Of a stretch of 6,329 nt of DNA, positions 1 to 5,285 are shown one piece after another (the first letter of the stretch is position 1; each line of letters starts with the position of its first letter). The position numbers were made by a program, and so were the translations under genes. The stretch is from Gemmatimonadota bacterium (GTDB taxonomy: Bacteria > Gemmatimonadota > Gemmatimonadetes > Gemmatimonadales > GWC2-71-9). The stretch is taken from positions 1 to 6,329 of the forward strand of contig QHTP01000232.1 of NCBI GenBank assembly GCA_003220855.1. Reading direction: 5' to 3'. Below the pieces are notes generated by a model. That model had not been told where the DNA came from. It saw only the letters and a list, made by a program, of their open reading frames with translations, and did not search any database.

Positions 1-1
1 C

Positions 2-250
2 ATCACGACTCCGACCCTGTTGATGACGGGCGAGCTGGACCGGCGCACGCCGATCCCGCAGACCGAGGAGTTCTATACGGCGCTGAAGGTGCGCGGTGTG
101 CCGACGGTGATGCTGCGCTTCAACGACGAGTATCACGGCACGGGATCGAAGCCGTCCAACTTCATGCGCACGCAGCTCTACATGATGAGCTGGTTCCAGA
201 AGTACCGCCGTCCCGGAGCCGAGCCGGCGACGGGGGCGGGGAACCGTTAG
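2..250 (+). CDS. S9-family serine peptidase (prolyl oligopeptidase / acylaminoacyl-peptidase type), C-terminal fragment
   Basis: This is the last 82 codons of a gene that starts left of the window; the frame is open from base 2 and ends at a TAG. The fragment is the end of an alpha/beta-hydrolase peptidase domain. It has the strand TPTLLMTGELDRRTP, where the Asp at codon 13 (bases 38-40) sits in the position of the catalytic Asp of S9 enzymes. It continues through a helix ending in ALKVRGVPT to FNDEYHGTG, whose His (codon 45, bases 134-136) is the catalytic His. The closing segment RTQLYMMSWFQKY is typical of the last helix in acylaminoacyl-peptidase-like S9 proteins. The nucleophile Ser and the beta-propeller would be upstream and are not visible. 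The family cleaves short peptides. Whether this one is secreted or cytoplasmic cannot be told. About 12 Pro/Gly/Ala-rich residues trail the domain. Confidence 0.88.
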   Translation: MTTPTLLMTGELDRRTPIPQTEEFYTALKVRGVPTVMLRFNDEYHGTGSKPSNFMRTQLYMMSWFQKYRRPGAEPATGAGNR

Positions 251-253
251 CGC

Positions 254-274
254 GGGGCGCGGCGCAGCCGCCCC
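254..274. terminator. Possible hairpin between convergent genes
   Basis: The 32-bp gap between the convergent peptidase and ClC stop codons contains GGGGC-gc-GGC-gca-GCC-GCCCC. It can fold into an 8-bp G/C stem with a 2-nt bulge and a 3-nt loop. There is no T-tract on either side, so it does not meet the classical intrinsic-terminator pattern. The location is right for a bidirectional terminator; the assignment is inference. Confidence 0.3.
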
Positions 275-282
275 AGCCAGCC

Positions 283-1854
283 CTACTCGATGGCGTGCTC
301 GTCGCGCGTGAGCTGGACCCACGCGGCGAGAATGGCAGAGCGCTCGACGTAGCCCACTAAGTTGGTGGGATCGTCGCGGCTCGCGACCGGGAGCCGTTCC
401 AGCTCGTGCTCGAGCAGCTTGGACATGGCGGTGTCGAGCAGCTCGTCAGGGTACGTGACCACGTCGCTGGTAGCGGCCGGCAGGCCGAGCGGCGGCTCCA
501 TCACGGCTTCGACCCGAAGCACGTGCAGCGGATTGACGCCGTACTCGCGGGTCAGGTGACGTCCCCGGCGCGCGAGTTTTTCCGTCAGGATCGAGCGCCG
601 CATCAGAAGTACCGTCACCCCGGCGGACGCCACGCAGCCGATGAGCAGGGCGGGGAGCGTGGCCACGTCCGCGGTAAGCTCGACGCCGAACACGATCGCC
701 GTGAGCGGGATCTGCATCGTCCCACCCATCAGCGCCGCCATCCCGATCATCGCCCAGAGGCCCGTGTCGGCGGCGTGAAACACGCTCGCGGCCAGCGCCC
801 CCAGCGTGCTGCCCATGAGCAGCAGCGGGGCGACGAGGCCTCCCGACGTTCCCGAGCCGAGACCGATCGCCCAAATCGAGGCCTTCACTACCAGCAAGGC
901 CACGAGCGTGGCGCCGAACAGTCGGCCGTCCAGCAAGTCGTGGATCACGTCGTACCCTACACCCAGCGCACGAGGCGCCACCAGCCCGCCGAGTCCCACA
1001 AATACGCCGCCGATCGCCGGCCACCACATCCAGTGGATGGGCAGCCGGGCGAACACGTCCTCGCAAGCGTAGAGCAGCGCGGTAATCGCGGTGGCACTGA
1101 GTCCGGCGGCGAGCCCCAGTCCGAGCGCGCCGAGCAGCGTCGACCCCGCGAGTGCGCTGTGCGGTAGCACGGGAAACAGTGGACCTGTGCCCAGCAGGGG
1201 GACCCGCAACACCCCGGCCACGGCCGCCGAGCACGCGACCGGGATGAAGCTCCGCGGCTTGAGCTCGAACAGCAGCAGCTCGATGGCCAGCAGAACGGCC
1301 GCCACCGGCGTCGCGAAGATCGCCGTCATCCCGCCGGCGGCGCCGGCGACCAGCAGCGTCTTGCGCTCCACCGGGGACAAATGAAAAGCCTGCGCGAACA
1401 GCGAGCCGAACGCGCCGCCCGTGACGATGATCGGTCCCTCGGCGCCGTACGGACCGCCGGTGCCGATGGCGATGGCGGAGGACAGAGGTTTGAGAACGGC
1501 GACCTTGGCGTCCATGCGGCTCCGCCCGATCAGGATGGCCTCGAGGGCCTCGGGAATACCGTGGCCGCGGATCTTGTTGGAGCCGTACCGCGCCATGAGC
1601 CCGACGACCAATCCACCGGCGACGGGAATCAGGGCTCGCCACGGACTCAACGGGCTGGCCGGGGGGGATGCGAGCGTGGTCGCCAGGCGATGGAAGTACG
1701 CGAGGTTCGTAAACAGGCCGATCAGGCGCACCAGCGCCAACGCCACGAATGCGCTGATAAGGCCGACCGCCGCGGCCATCAACGTCAGGAGGATGATTCG
1801 CCGGTCGGCGCTGTAGTCGCCGAGCCGGTCGTCAGGGGAGGGGCCGCCCGTCAT
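283..1854 (-). CDS. ClC-family chloride channel/transporter with shortened C-terminal CBS region
   Basis: A 523-residue polytopic membrane protein of the ClC voltage-gated chloride channel family, which moves chloride or other anions, often in exchange for protons. Visible family motifs are GHGIP (residues 97-101, selectivity-filter helix D), GPYGAEGP (134-141) with the external gating Glu at E139, and GLGSGTSGGLVAP (331-343, helix N). Hydrophobic segments run from about residue 18 to 418. At the internal proton-glutamate position (E203 in E. coli ClC) the sequence IEL gives L193. At the central chloride-coordinating Tyr position (Tyr445) the sequence SILT gives L423. The cytoplasmic tail (about 446-523) begins like a first CBS domain (VEAVMEP) but passes almost directly into the end of a second one (LLEHELERLPV, NLVGYVERSAIL), so a CBS pair seems to have been reduced to about one domain. 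ATG 1854 is the only start ahead of the first membrane segment. The Shine-Dalgarno is poor. A TACATT box on the minus strand (1865-1870) could be a -10 element, but no -35 is visible. Confidence 0.93.
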   Translation of the reverse strand: MTGGPSPDDRLGDYSADRRIILLTLMAAAVGLISAFVALALVRLIGLFTNLAYFHRLATTLASPPASPLSPWRALIPVAGGLVVGLMARYGSNKIRGHGIPEALEAILIGRSRMDAKVAVLKPLSSAIAIGTGGPYGAEGPIIVTGGAFGSLFAQAFHLSPVERKTLLVAGAAGGMTAIFATPVAAVLLAIELLLFELKPRSFIPVACSAAVAGVLRVPLLGTGPLFPVLPHSALAGSTLLGALGLGLAAGLSATAITALLYACEDVFARLPIHWMWWPAIGGVFVGLGGLVAPRALGVGYDVIHDLLDGRLFGATLVALLVVKASIWAIGLGSGTSGGLVAPLLLMGSTLGALAASVFHAADTGLWAMIGMAALMGGTMQIPLTAIVFGVELTADVATLPALLIGCVASAGVTVLLMRRSILTEKLARRGRHLTREYGVNPLHVLRVEAVMEPPLGLPAATSDVVTYPDELLDTAMSKLLEHELERLPVASRDDPTNLVGYVERSAILAAWVQLTRDEHAIE

Positions 1855-2006
1855 GGCCCGTGGGAATGTAACCGCCCTGCCGGCGACGCCGCCGCGCGCC
1901 CGGCGGTTGCAGACTGATACAGGCGGCTGCGCCCGTCCACCTTTTCCGTGCGTTACCGGGCATGGTGCGGGGTACTCTTCACGGCATACGTGCCAACCGC
2001 GGACCC

Positions 2007-2037
2007 AAGGAGACGCCCTATGCCGAACGTGCTATGA
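2007..2037 (+). other. Ribosome-binding site and ATG followed by a 5-codon frame ending in TGA
   Basis: AAGGAG (2007-2012) lies 7 nt ahead of ATG 2020, the best start signal in this region. The frame reads MPNVL and stops at TGA (2035-2037). Downstream of that TGA, in the same frame, the sequence continues SRPALFLALLLAAC, the hydrophobic core and lipobox of the lipoprotein gene. It therefore looks like the original 5' end of that gene, interrupted by a stop codon. The TGA also overlaps another ATG (2034, ATGA), but that frame does not encode the lipoprotein. Confidence 0.6.
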
Positions 2038-2049
2038 TCCCGTCCTGCG

Positions 2050-3270
2050 TTGTTCCTCGCCTTGCTCCTCGCTGCCTGCGATCAGAATTCCAACGGTCCC
2101 CGCTCAGCCCTGCCGATCCAGTTCTCCCGCCAAGTCACCCTCCCCGCCGTGCAGAGCCAGCTGGTCACGGGTCCGGCGCGCATCGAGGTGAGTGTGGTAC
2201 CCGGGACGCTGACGGCGCGGCGCGTGGTGATCGAAGAATCCGACCAGCTCACGAGGCCCGAGCGCGTACGGAGCCGGGTCACCGCGATCACGGCGGGGAC
2301 CGATACGGCGACCCTCACGCTCGAGCTCGGCGGTCTTCACGTCGCGGTGAACGGATCCACCGCCCTGCGTCCGGATGACGGGGATGCGGAGCACCAGACG
2401 AGCAGCATGGCGCTGGCCGACTTCGTCGCGCGTATTCAGGCGGATTTGGCGGCCGGTCGCAGTCCCGCCGTGCGGGCGAGCCGCCAACCGCCCGCTCAGC
2501 CGCAGGCGCCGGACGACGCCAGCTTCCTGGCGGCCACCCTGCAGCTCGACGAGGGCAACGATCATTCGCTGGTCCAGCTGAACATCGCCGCCGCGAACCT
2601 GACCACCAATGCGACGCCCCCCCCGGACGCGTTTCTCAAGCTGCTGGGCGTCAGCCTCGAGCTGCGGGTGAGCGACGGGACCACCAGGCTCCGGACCGAG
2701 ACCGAAGCGGCGGAGGGCGCCGAGGAATTCCACGGCTCGGTCAAGTCGGTGGATCAGACCGCCCAGACGGTGACCCTGATGGACGGGACCATCATTCGTA
2801 TCGTCGCGGGGACGGAGTTCGACGGACGCGAGGGTGACGAGGACGACCATCTCACGACGCTCGCCGCGGTTCAGGACGCGCTCACCGCGGGCAAGACCGT
2901 CAAGACCGAGGGCCGCGGGCTGGTCGACAGCACGAACCCGCTCACGATCGACGCGATCCGCATCGAATTCGAAGTCGAGGGGGAGGAGCTGCCGCCCCCG
3001 GCGATGATGGTAGAGTTCCGCGATACGGTGGCGAGCGTGGACGTCGCGGGAGCCACGTTCACGCTGGGGCACGGGGCGGTCGTCACCGTCACGTCGCAGA
3101 CGAGGTTCGATCAGGATGGCAACCTCCACACGCTGCAAGCCGTCGCGGACTCGCTCGCCGCGCACGTGCGCGTGGAGGCCGAAGGCGTCGGGACGCTCAC
3201 GTCCGCGGGGCCCCCGCTCGCGGTGACGGCGCTGTTCGTTGAGCTGAAGACGACGAGCGCCGAGCCGTAA
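2050..3270 (+). CDS. Secreted lipoprotein with tandem DUF5666-like beta repeats; start uncertain
   Basis: About 406 residues. The N-terminus FLALLLAAC is a lipoprotein signal core with lipobox LAAC (Cys10), so the product is probably exported and lipid-anchored. The mature protein is hydrophilic and beta-rich. I see three related units by eye: residues 71-146, 226-309 and 322-400. Each opens with V-x-S/A-V/I, a TxTL strand and a short G-containing turn. A V-x-[T/S]-x-T-x-F/L strand follows, then a helix (LADFVARI, LAAVQDAL, LQAVADSL), and finally, in the last two, a V-x-EG strand. Residues 40-62 resemble the closing strands of another unit. This resembles the DUF5666 family, whose function is unknown. 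TTG 2050 is the first possible start after an in-frame TGA at 2035-2037. It would give a signal peptide with no positive n-region and no good Shine-Dalgarno, while a strong SD and ATG sit just before the TGA. The gene may thus be a recent nonsense mutant, a sequencing error, or use a weak start. Confidence 0.72.
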   Translation: MFLALLLAACDQNSNGPRSALPIQFSRQVTLPAVQSQLVTGPARIEVSVVPGTLTARRVVIEESDQLTRPERVRSRVTAITAGTDTATLTLELGGLHVAVNGSTALRPDDGDAEHQTSSMALADFVARIQADLAAGRSPAVRASRQPPAQPQAPDDASFLAATLQLDEGNDHSLVQLNIAAANLTTNATPPPDAFLKLLGVSLELRVSDGTTRLRTETEAAEGAEEFHGSVKSVDQTAQTVTLMDGTIIRIVAGTEFDGREGDEDDHLTTLAAVQDALTAGKTVKTEGRGLVDSTNPLTIDAIRIEFEVEGEELPPPAMMVEFRDTVASVDVAGATFTLGHGAVVTVTSQTRFDQDGNLHTLQAVADSLAAHVRVEAEGVGTLTSAGPPLAVTALFVELKTTSAEP

Positions 3271-3293
3271 GCGCCAGCGGAAGGGATGGAGGG

Positions 3294-3317
3294 AGGGGCG
3301 CCGGGTGCTGCGCCCCT
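3294..3317. terminator. Bidirectional hairpin between convergent lipoprotein and DinB-like genes
   Basis: AGGGGCGC (3294-3301), an 8-nt loop, then GCGCCCCT (3310-3317) form a perfect 8-bp stem. It lies in the 61-bp gap between the lipoprotein TAA (3268-3270) and the DinB-like stop (3332-3334). It is symmetrical, so it could end transcription from both sides. Neither flank has a real T-run, so efficiency as an intrinsic terminator is uncertain. Confidence 0.55.
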
Positions 3318-3331
3318 TCGTCATCGCCCAG

Positions 3332-3817
3332 CTACATCCAAGGCTCGTCCGCCGACGGCCCGTAGATCGAGGGCACCTTGCCGTCGGCCATGCGGAGGTA
3401 GACCGAGAACTGACCGCGGTGATGCACGCTGTCCATCAGCATGAACCACAGCAGGTCCATCTTGCGCATGTCCCCCATCTGCTTCGGCGCCACGAAGAAC
3501 TTGACCGTCTTGTTGAGCTCCACCTCGGGTGTCCGCTTGATACGCTCCACGAACGCCTTGGACGACTGTTCGTACGTCGCGATCACCTCGGGGAGCGTGG
3601 CGGGCGCCTTCGGCATCTTGCCGAACTCGATCCCGCCGTCCAGAGCCTGCTCGCTCGCCTTTTGTTCCGTCACGAATATCCAGGCGAGCTCCTTCGCGGA
3701 CTTGCACCGGGCGTGCGGCTTCAGGTCCGCTTTGGCGGCGGGGTAGGCCCTGAGCACCCGCATCGTGGTGGGGAGCTCTCGCTCCAGCTGACCGAGGAAC
3801 TGTTCCTTTTCCGTCAT
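3332..3817 (-). CDS. DinB-like (YfiT/DinB four-helix bundle) protein
   Basis: A 161-residue soluble helical protein of the DinB-like superfamily. These are four-helix bundles, often metal-binding; some members are thiol-dependent transferases and many have no known role. The clearest signature is near the C-terminus: LLWFMLMDSVHHRGQFSVYL (residues 122-141), followed by GKVPSIYGPSADEP. H133 of HHRGQ matches the last metal-ligand His of the family. The His usually found four residues earlier is D129, and the N-terminal His position (LAWIFVTEQ, 44-52) has no His, so the metal site is altered or absent. I chose ATG 3817 because AGGGGGA lies 4 nt upstream of it on the minus strand. The frame could extend to 3877, but those 20 residues (with RFRCTPDGVN) look non-coding and would cover the promoter. 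The gene stands alone, divergent from the DUF488 gene. Confidence 0.85.
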   Translation of the reverse strand: MTEKEQFLGQLERELPTTMRVLRAYPAAKADLKPHARCKSAKELAWIFVTEQKASEQALDGGIEFGKMPKAPATLPEVIATYEQSSKAFVERIKRTPEVELNKTVKFFVAPKQMGDMRKMDLLWFMLMDSVHHRGQFSVYLRMADGKVPSIYGPSADEPWM

Positions 3818-3848
3818 GGCATCCCCCTGCATGGTGTTTACGCCGTCA

Positions 3849-3858
3849 GGTGTACACC
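3849..3858. promoter_or_regulatory. Perfect 10-bp palindrome GGTGTACACC, possible operator
   Basis: GGTGTACACC is a perfect inverted repeat with no spacer, lying in the 73-bp gap between the divergent DinB-like and DUF488 genes. It covers the candidate -10 box of the DinB-like gene and is about 33 bp before the DUF488 start. A dimeric repressor bound here could affect both genes. No regulator gene is in the window, so the site is only a candidate. Confidence 0.35.
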
Positions 3859-3877
3859 GGAAGCGCCATGTGGTCAA
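3849..3877 (-). promoter_or_regulatory. Candidate sigma-70-type promoter of the DinB-like gene
   Basis: On the minus strand TTGACC (3877-3872) resembles a -35 box with five of six matches. After a 17-bp spacer, TACACC (3854-3849) occupies the -10 position with a weaker match. Transcription would begin near 3842, about 25 nt before the chosen ATG at 3817. The -35 match and exact spacing are the support; the -10 is poor. Confidence 0.4.
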
Positions 3878-3879
3878 GG

Positions 3880-3885
3880 TATCTT
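3880..3885 (+). promoter_or_regulatory. Possible -10 element (TATCTT) giving a near-leaderless DUF488 transcript
   Basis: TATCTT fits the TANNNT pattern and ends 5 nt before the DUF488 ATG at 3891. Transcription from it would start at or within a few bases of the ATG, as in leaderless genes. It agrees with the lack of a proper Shine-Dalgarno there (only GCGAG adjoining the ATG). No -35 box is seen at the expected distance. Confidence 0.28.
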
Positions 3886-3890
3886 GCGAG

Positions 3891-4505
3891 ATGATCTACA
3901 CGGTCGGCCACTCGACCCGCGAGCTCGACGATTTCCTGGCGTTGCTGGCGGCGCACGGCGTGCGCCAGGTCGTGGACGTGCGGCGCTACCCCGCCTCGCG
4001 CCGGCACCCGCACTTCGCCCGGGACGCGCTGGCCGCCGCGCTCGCTGGCGCGGGGATCGCCTATCGCCATGAGGGCGACCTCGGCGGTCGTCGCCCGGCC
4101 CGGCCCGACTCCGCCAACACCGCATGGCGCAGCGCCGCCTTCCGGGGCTACGCCGACTACATGGACACGGACGCGTTTCAGCAGGCGCTCGGCCGGGTGA
4201 TCGAGCTGGCGCGCGCCGGGCCGACTACGGTGTTATGCGCCGAGGCGGTGCCGTGGCGGTGCCATCGCCAGTTGATCGCCGACGCGCTCGTGGCGCGGGG
4301 CGAGAACGTGAGTCACATCCTGAGCCCGGTCCCCCGCGTTATCTTCCGGGCGACCGACCCGGACGGGGGTGGTGGTGCGCACCGATGGTTCCTTGGGGGG
4401 GCGCCTCGACGCCTGGGTCTCCCGCCTGCCGGCCCCGGCGCTCGTGATCGTCGGCCTCGTGATGGTCGCGGGGCTCGGATGGGTGGACTTCGTCACGGGT
4501 CCTGA
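3891..4505 (+). CDS. DUF488 family protein
   Basis: A 204-residue protein of the DUF488 family, whose biochemical role is not established. Family landmarks are clear: IYTVGHSTR at the N-terminus, VVDVRRYPASRRHPHF (27-42), GIAYRHEGDLGGRR (55-68), FRGYADYM (84-91), and VLCAEAVPWRCHRQLIADAL (114-133) with the two conserved Cys at 116 and 124. ATG 3891 is chosen because IYTVGHSTR is the usual beginning; the frame is open upstream to 3816, but those residues would lie in the divergent promoter region. The conserved part ends near SHILSP (141-146). The last 45 or so residues are a Gly/Arg/Pro-rich tail that overlaps the next gene for 137 bp in another frame and looks like non-functional read-through. 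The normal stop may have been lost, or there may be a frame error, for example in the G7 run at 4395-4401. This is the first gene of the right-hand string. Confidence 0.88.
   Translation: MIYTVGHSTRELDDFLALLAAHGVRQVVDVRRYPASRRHPHFARDALAAALAGAGIAYRHEGDLGGRRPARPDSANTAWRSAAFRGYADYMDTDAFQQALGRVIELARAGPTTVLCAEAVPWRCHRQLIADALVARGENVSHILSPVPRVIFRATDPDGGGGAHRWFLGGAPRRLGLPPAGPGARDRRPRDGRGARMGGLRHGS
4369..4505 (+). other. 137-bp out-of-frame overlap of DUF488 and GGDEF genes
   Basis: Both frames are open here. The GGDEF frame encodes the linker and first membrane segment (SRLPAPALVIVGLVMVAGLGW), clearly real protein. The DUF488 frame gives only low-complexity GGAPRRLGLPP-type sequence. A run of seven G (4395-4401) lies within it. 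Skipping a single base in that run would join the two genes in one frame. Confidence 0.7.
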
Positions 4506-5259
4506 GCTCACCCCACTGGTGTTCTATCTGGCCCCGGTGGTCCTGGTGGCGTGGTATGCCGGCCGCTGGCCGGGCGCGATCATCGCGTGCGCAGGCGGGC
4601 TCGCCTGGATGCTCGCGGACGCGCTCACGCTGCGTGATTACTCCCATTGGTCGATTCCCTACTGGAACGCGGTGCTGCGGCTCGCGGCGCTCGTGCTCGT
4701 GTCGGAGGCCGTCGCCCGCCTGCGTCTGGCGCACGCGCGCGAGCGGGAGCTGGCCCGCAGCGACGCGCTCACCGGCGGGCCCAACGCCCGGGCGTTCTAC
4801 GAGGTCGCCGCGGCGGAGATCACGCGGGCCCGCCGCTACACCCATCCCTTCTCCGTCGCCTACCTCGATCTCGACGATTTCAAGCTGGTGAACGACCGCC
4901 TGGGCCACCTCGCAGGCGATGCCGTGTTGCGCTCGGTCGCCCGCGCCTTAAGCGGTGTGCTGCGCGCCAGCGACGTCGTCGCCCGTCTGGGCGGGGACGA
5001 GTTCGTCGTGCTGCTCCCCGAGGCGGGCGCGGCGCCCGCCCGACTCACGACCGAGAAGCTGCGCGGGGCGCTGGCCGACGTGGTGCCGGCGCACGGCTGG
5101 CGCATGACGGCGAGCATCGGCGTCGCCACGTTCCTCGTCCCGCCGGAATCGGTGGACGAGCTGCTCGCGGCCGTCGACGGCCTCTTGTACCGGGCCAAGC
5201 AGGGCGGGAAGAACGGCGTCGCGCACGAGACCCGGAACGAGACGCCGGCGTTGCGTTGA
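4369..5259 (+). CDS. Membrane-anchored GGDEF diguanylate cyclase
   Basis: A 296-residue protein predicted to make cyclic-di-GMP from two GTP. The N-terminal half has about four hydrophobic segments (roughly 23-41, 48-64, 68-86 and 101-115) that act as membrane anchor and possible sensor. A short charged linker ARLRLAHARERELARSD leads into the GGDEF domain (about 130-285). Catalytic features are intact: metal-binding D167 in YLDLDDFK, substrate-binding N175 and D184, and the signature GGDEF at 208-212. R199-x-x-D202 lies exactly five residues before GGDEF, the position of the inhibitory I-site that binds product. The DALTG motif reads DALTGGPNARAF, with Gly where Leu is common. The start is one of three consecutive GTG codons (4369-4377) and lacks a good Shine-Dalgarno, so translation may depend on ribosomes finishing DUF488. 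The start lies inside the DUF488 frame; strong G/C at third positions here supports the GGDEF frame as the real one. Confidence 0.92.
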   Translation: MVVRTDGSLGGRLDAWVSRLPAPALVIVGLVMVAGLGWVDFVTGPELTPLVFYLAPVVLVAWYAGRWPGAIIACAGGLAWMLADALTLRDYSHWSIPYWNAVLRLAALVLVSEAVARLRLAHARERELARSDALTGGPNARAFYEVAAAEITRARRYTHPFSVAYLDLDDFKLVNDRLGHLAGDAVLRSVARALSGVLRASDVVARLGGDEFVVLLPEAGAAPARLTTEKLRGALADVVPAHGWRMTASIGVATFLVPPESVDELLAAVDGLLYRAKQGGKNGVAHETRNETPALR

Positions 5260-5271
5260 TCACCTCTCACC

Positions 5272-5280
5272 AGGAAGGAG
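5272..5280 (+). promoter_or_regulatory. Strong Shine-Dalgarno for the RidA-family gene
   Basis: AGGAAGGAG ends 5 nt before ATG 5286, fixing that start. The 26-bp gap after the GGDEF stop leaves no obvious room for a promoter, which supports co-transcription. Confidence 0.8.
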
Positions 5281-5285
5281 TGCCT

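Noticed and set aside
446..1642. Long open frames on both strands across the ClC region (for example 446-1642 minus and 1381-1917 plus)
   Set aside because: Arg/Gly/Ala-rich translations without family motifs, as expected in alternative frames of GC-rich DNA. The ClC frame explains the whole region.
1855..2019. Promoters in the divergent ClC/lipoprotein gap (TTGCAG 1907, TACTCT 1973, minus-strand TATCAG)
   Set aside because: No -35/-10 pair with acceptable spacing; promoters must exist here, but I cannot point to one.
2035..2037. TGA as selenocysteine or a reassigned sense codon
   Set aside because: It lies in a signal-peptide n-region, where selenocysteine makes no sense. TGA also ends the GGDEF and thioredoxin genes at natural positions.
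2104..3324. A 406-codon antisense frame opposite the lipoprotein
   Set aside because: Arg-rich, low-complexity translation with no recognisable domain; it is the complement of a real coding frame with high G/C at third positions.
3305..4072. A plus-strand frame of 255 codons spanning the DinB-like gene and the DUF488 start
   Set aside because: His/Arg/Leu-rich translation antisense to a well-supported DinB-like gene. It also overlaps the DUF488 N-terminus, which has clear motifs.
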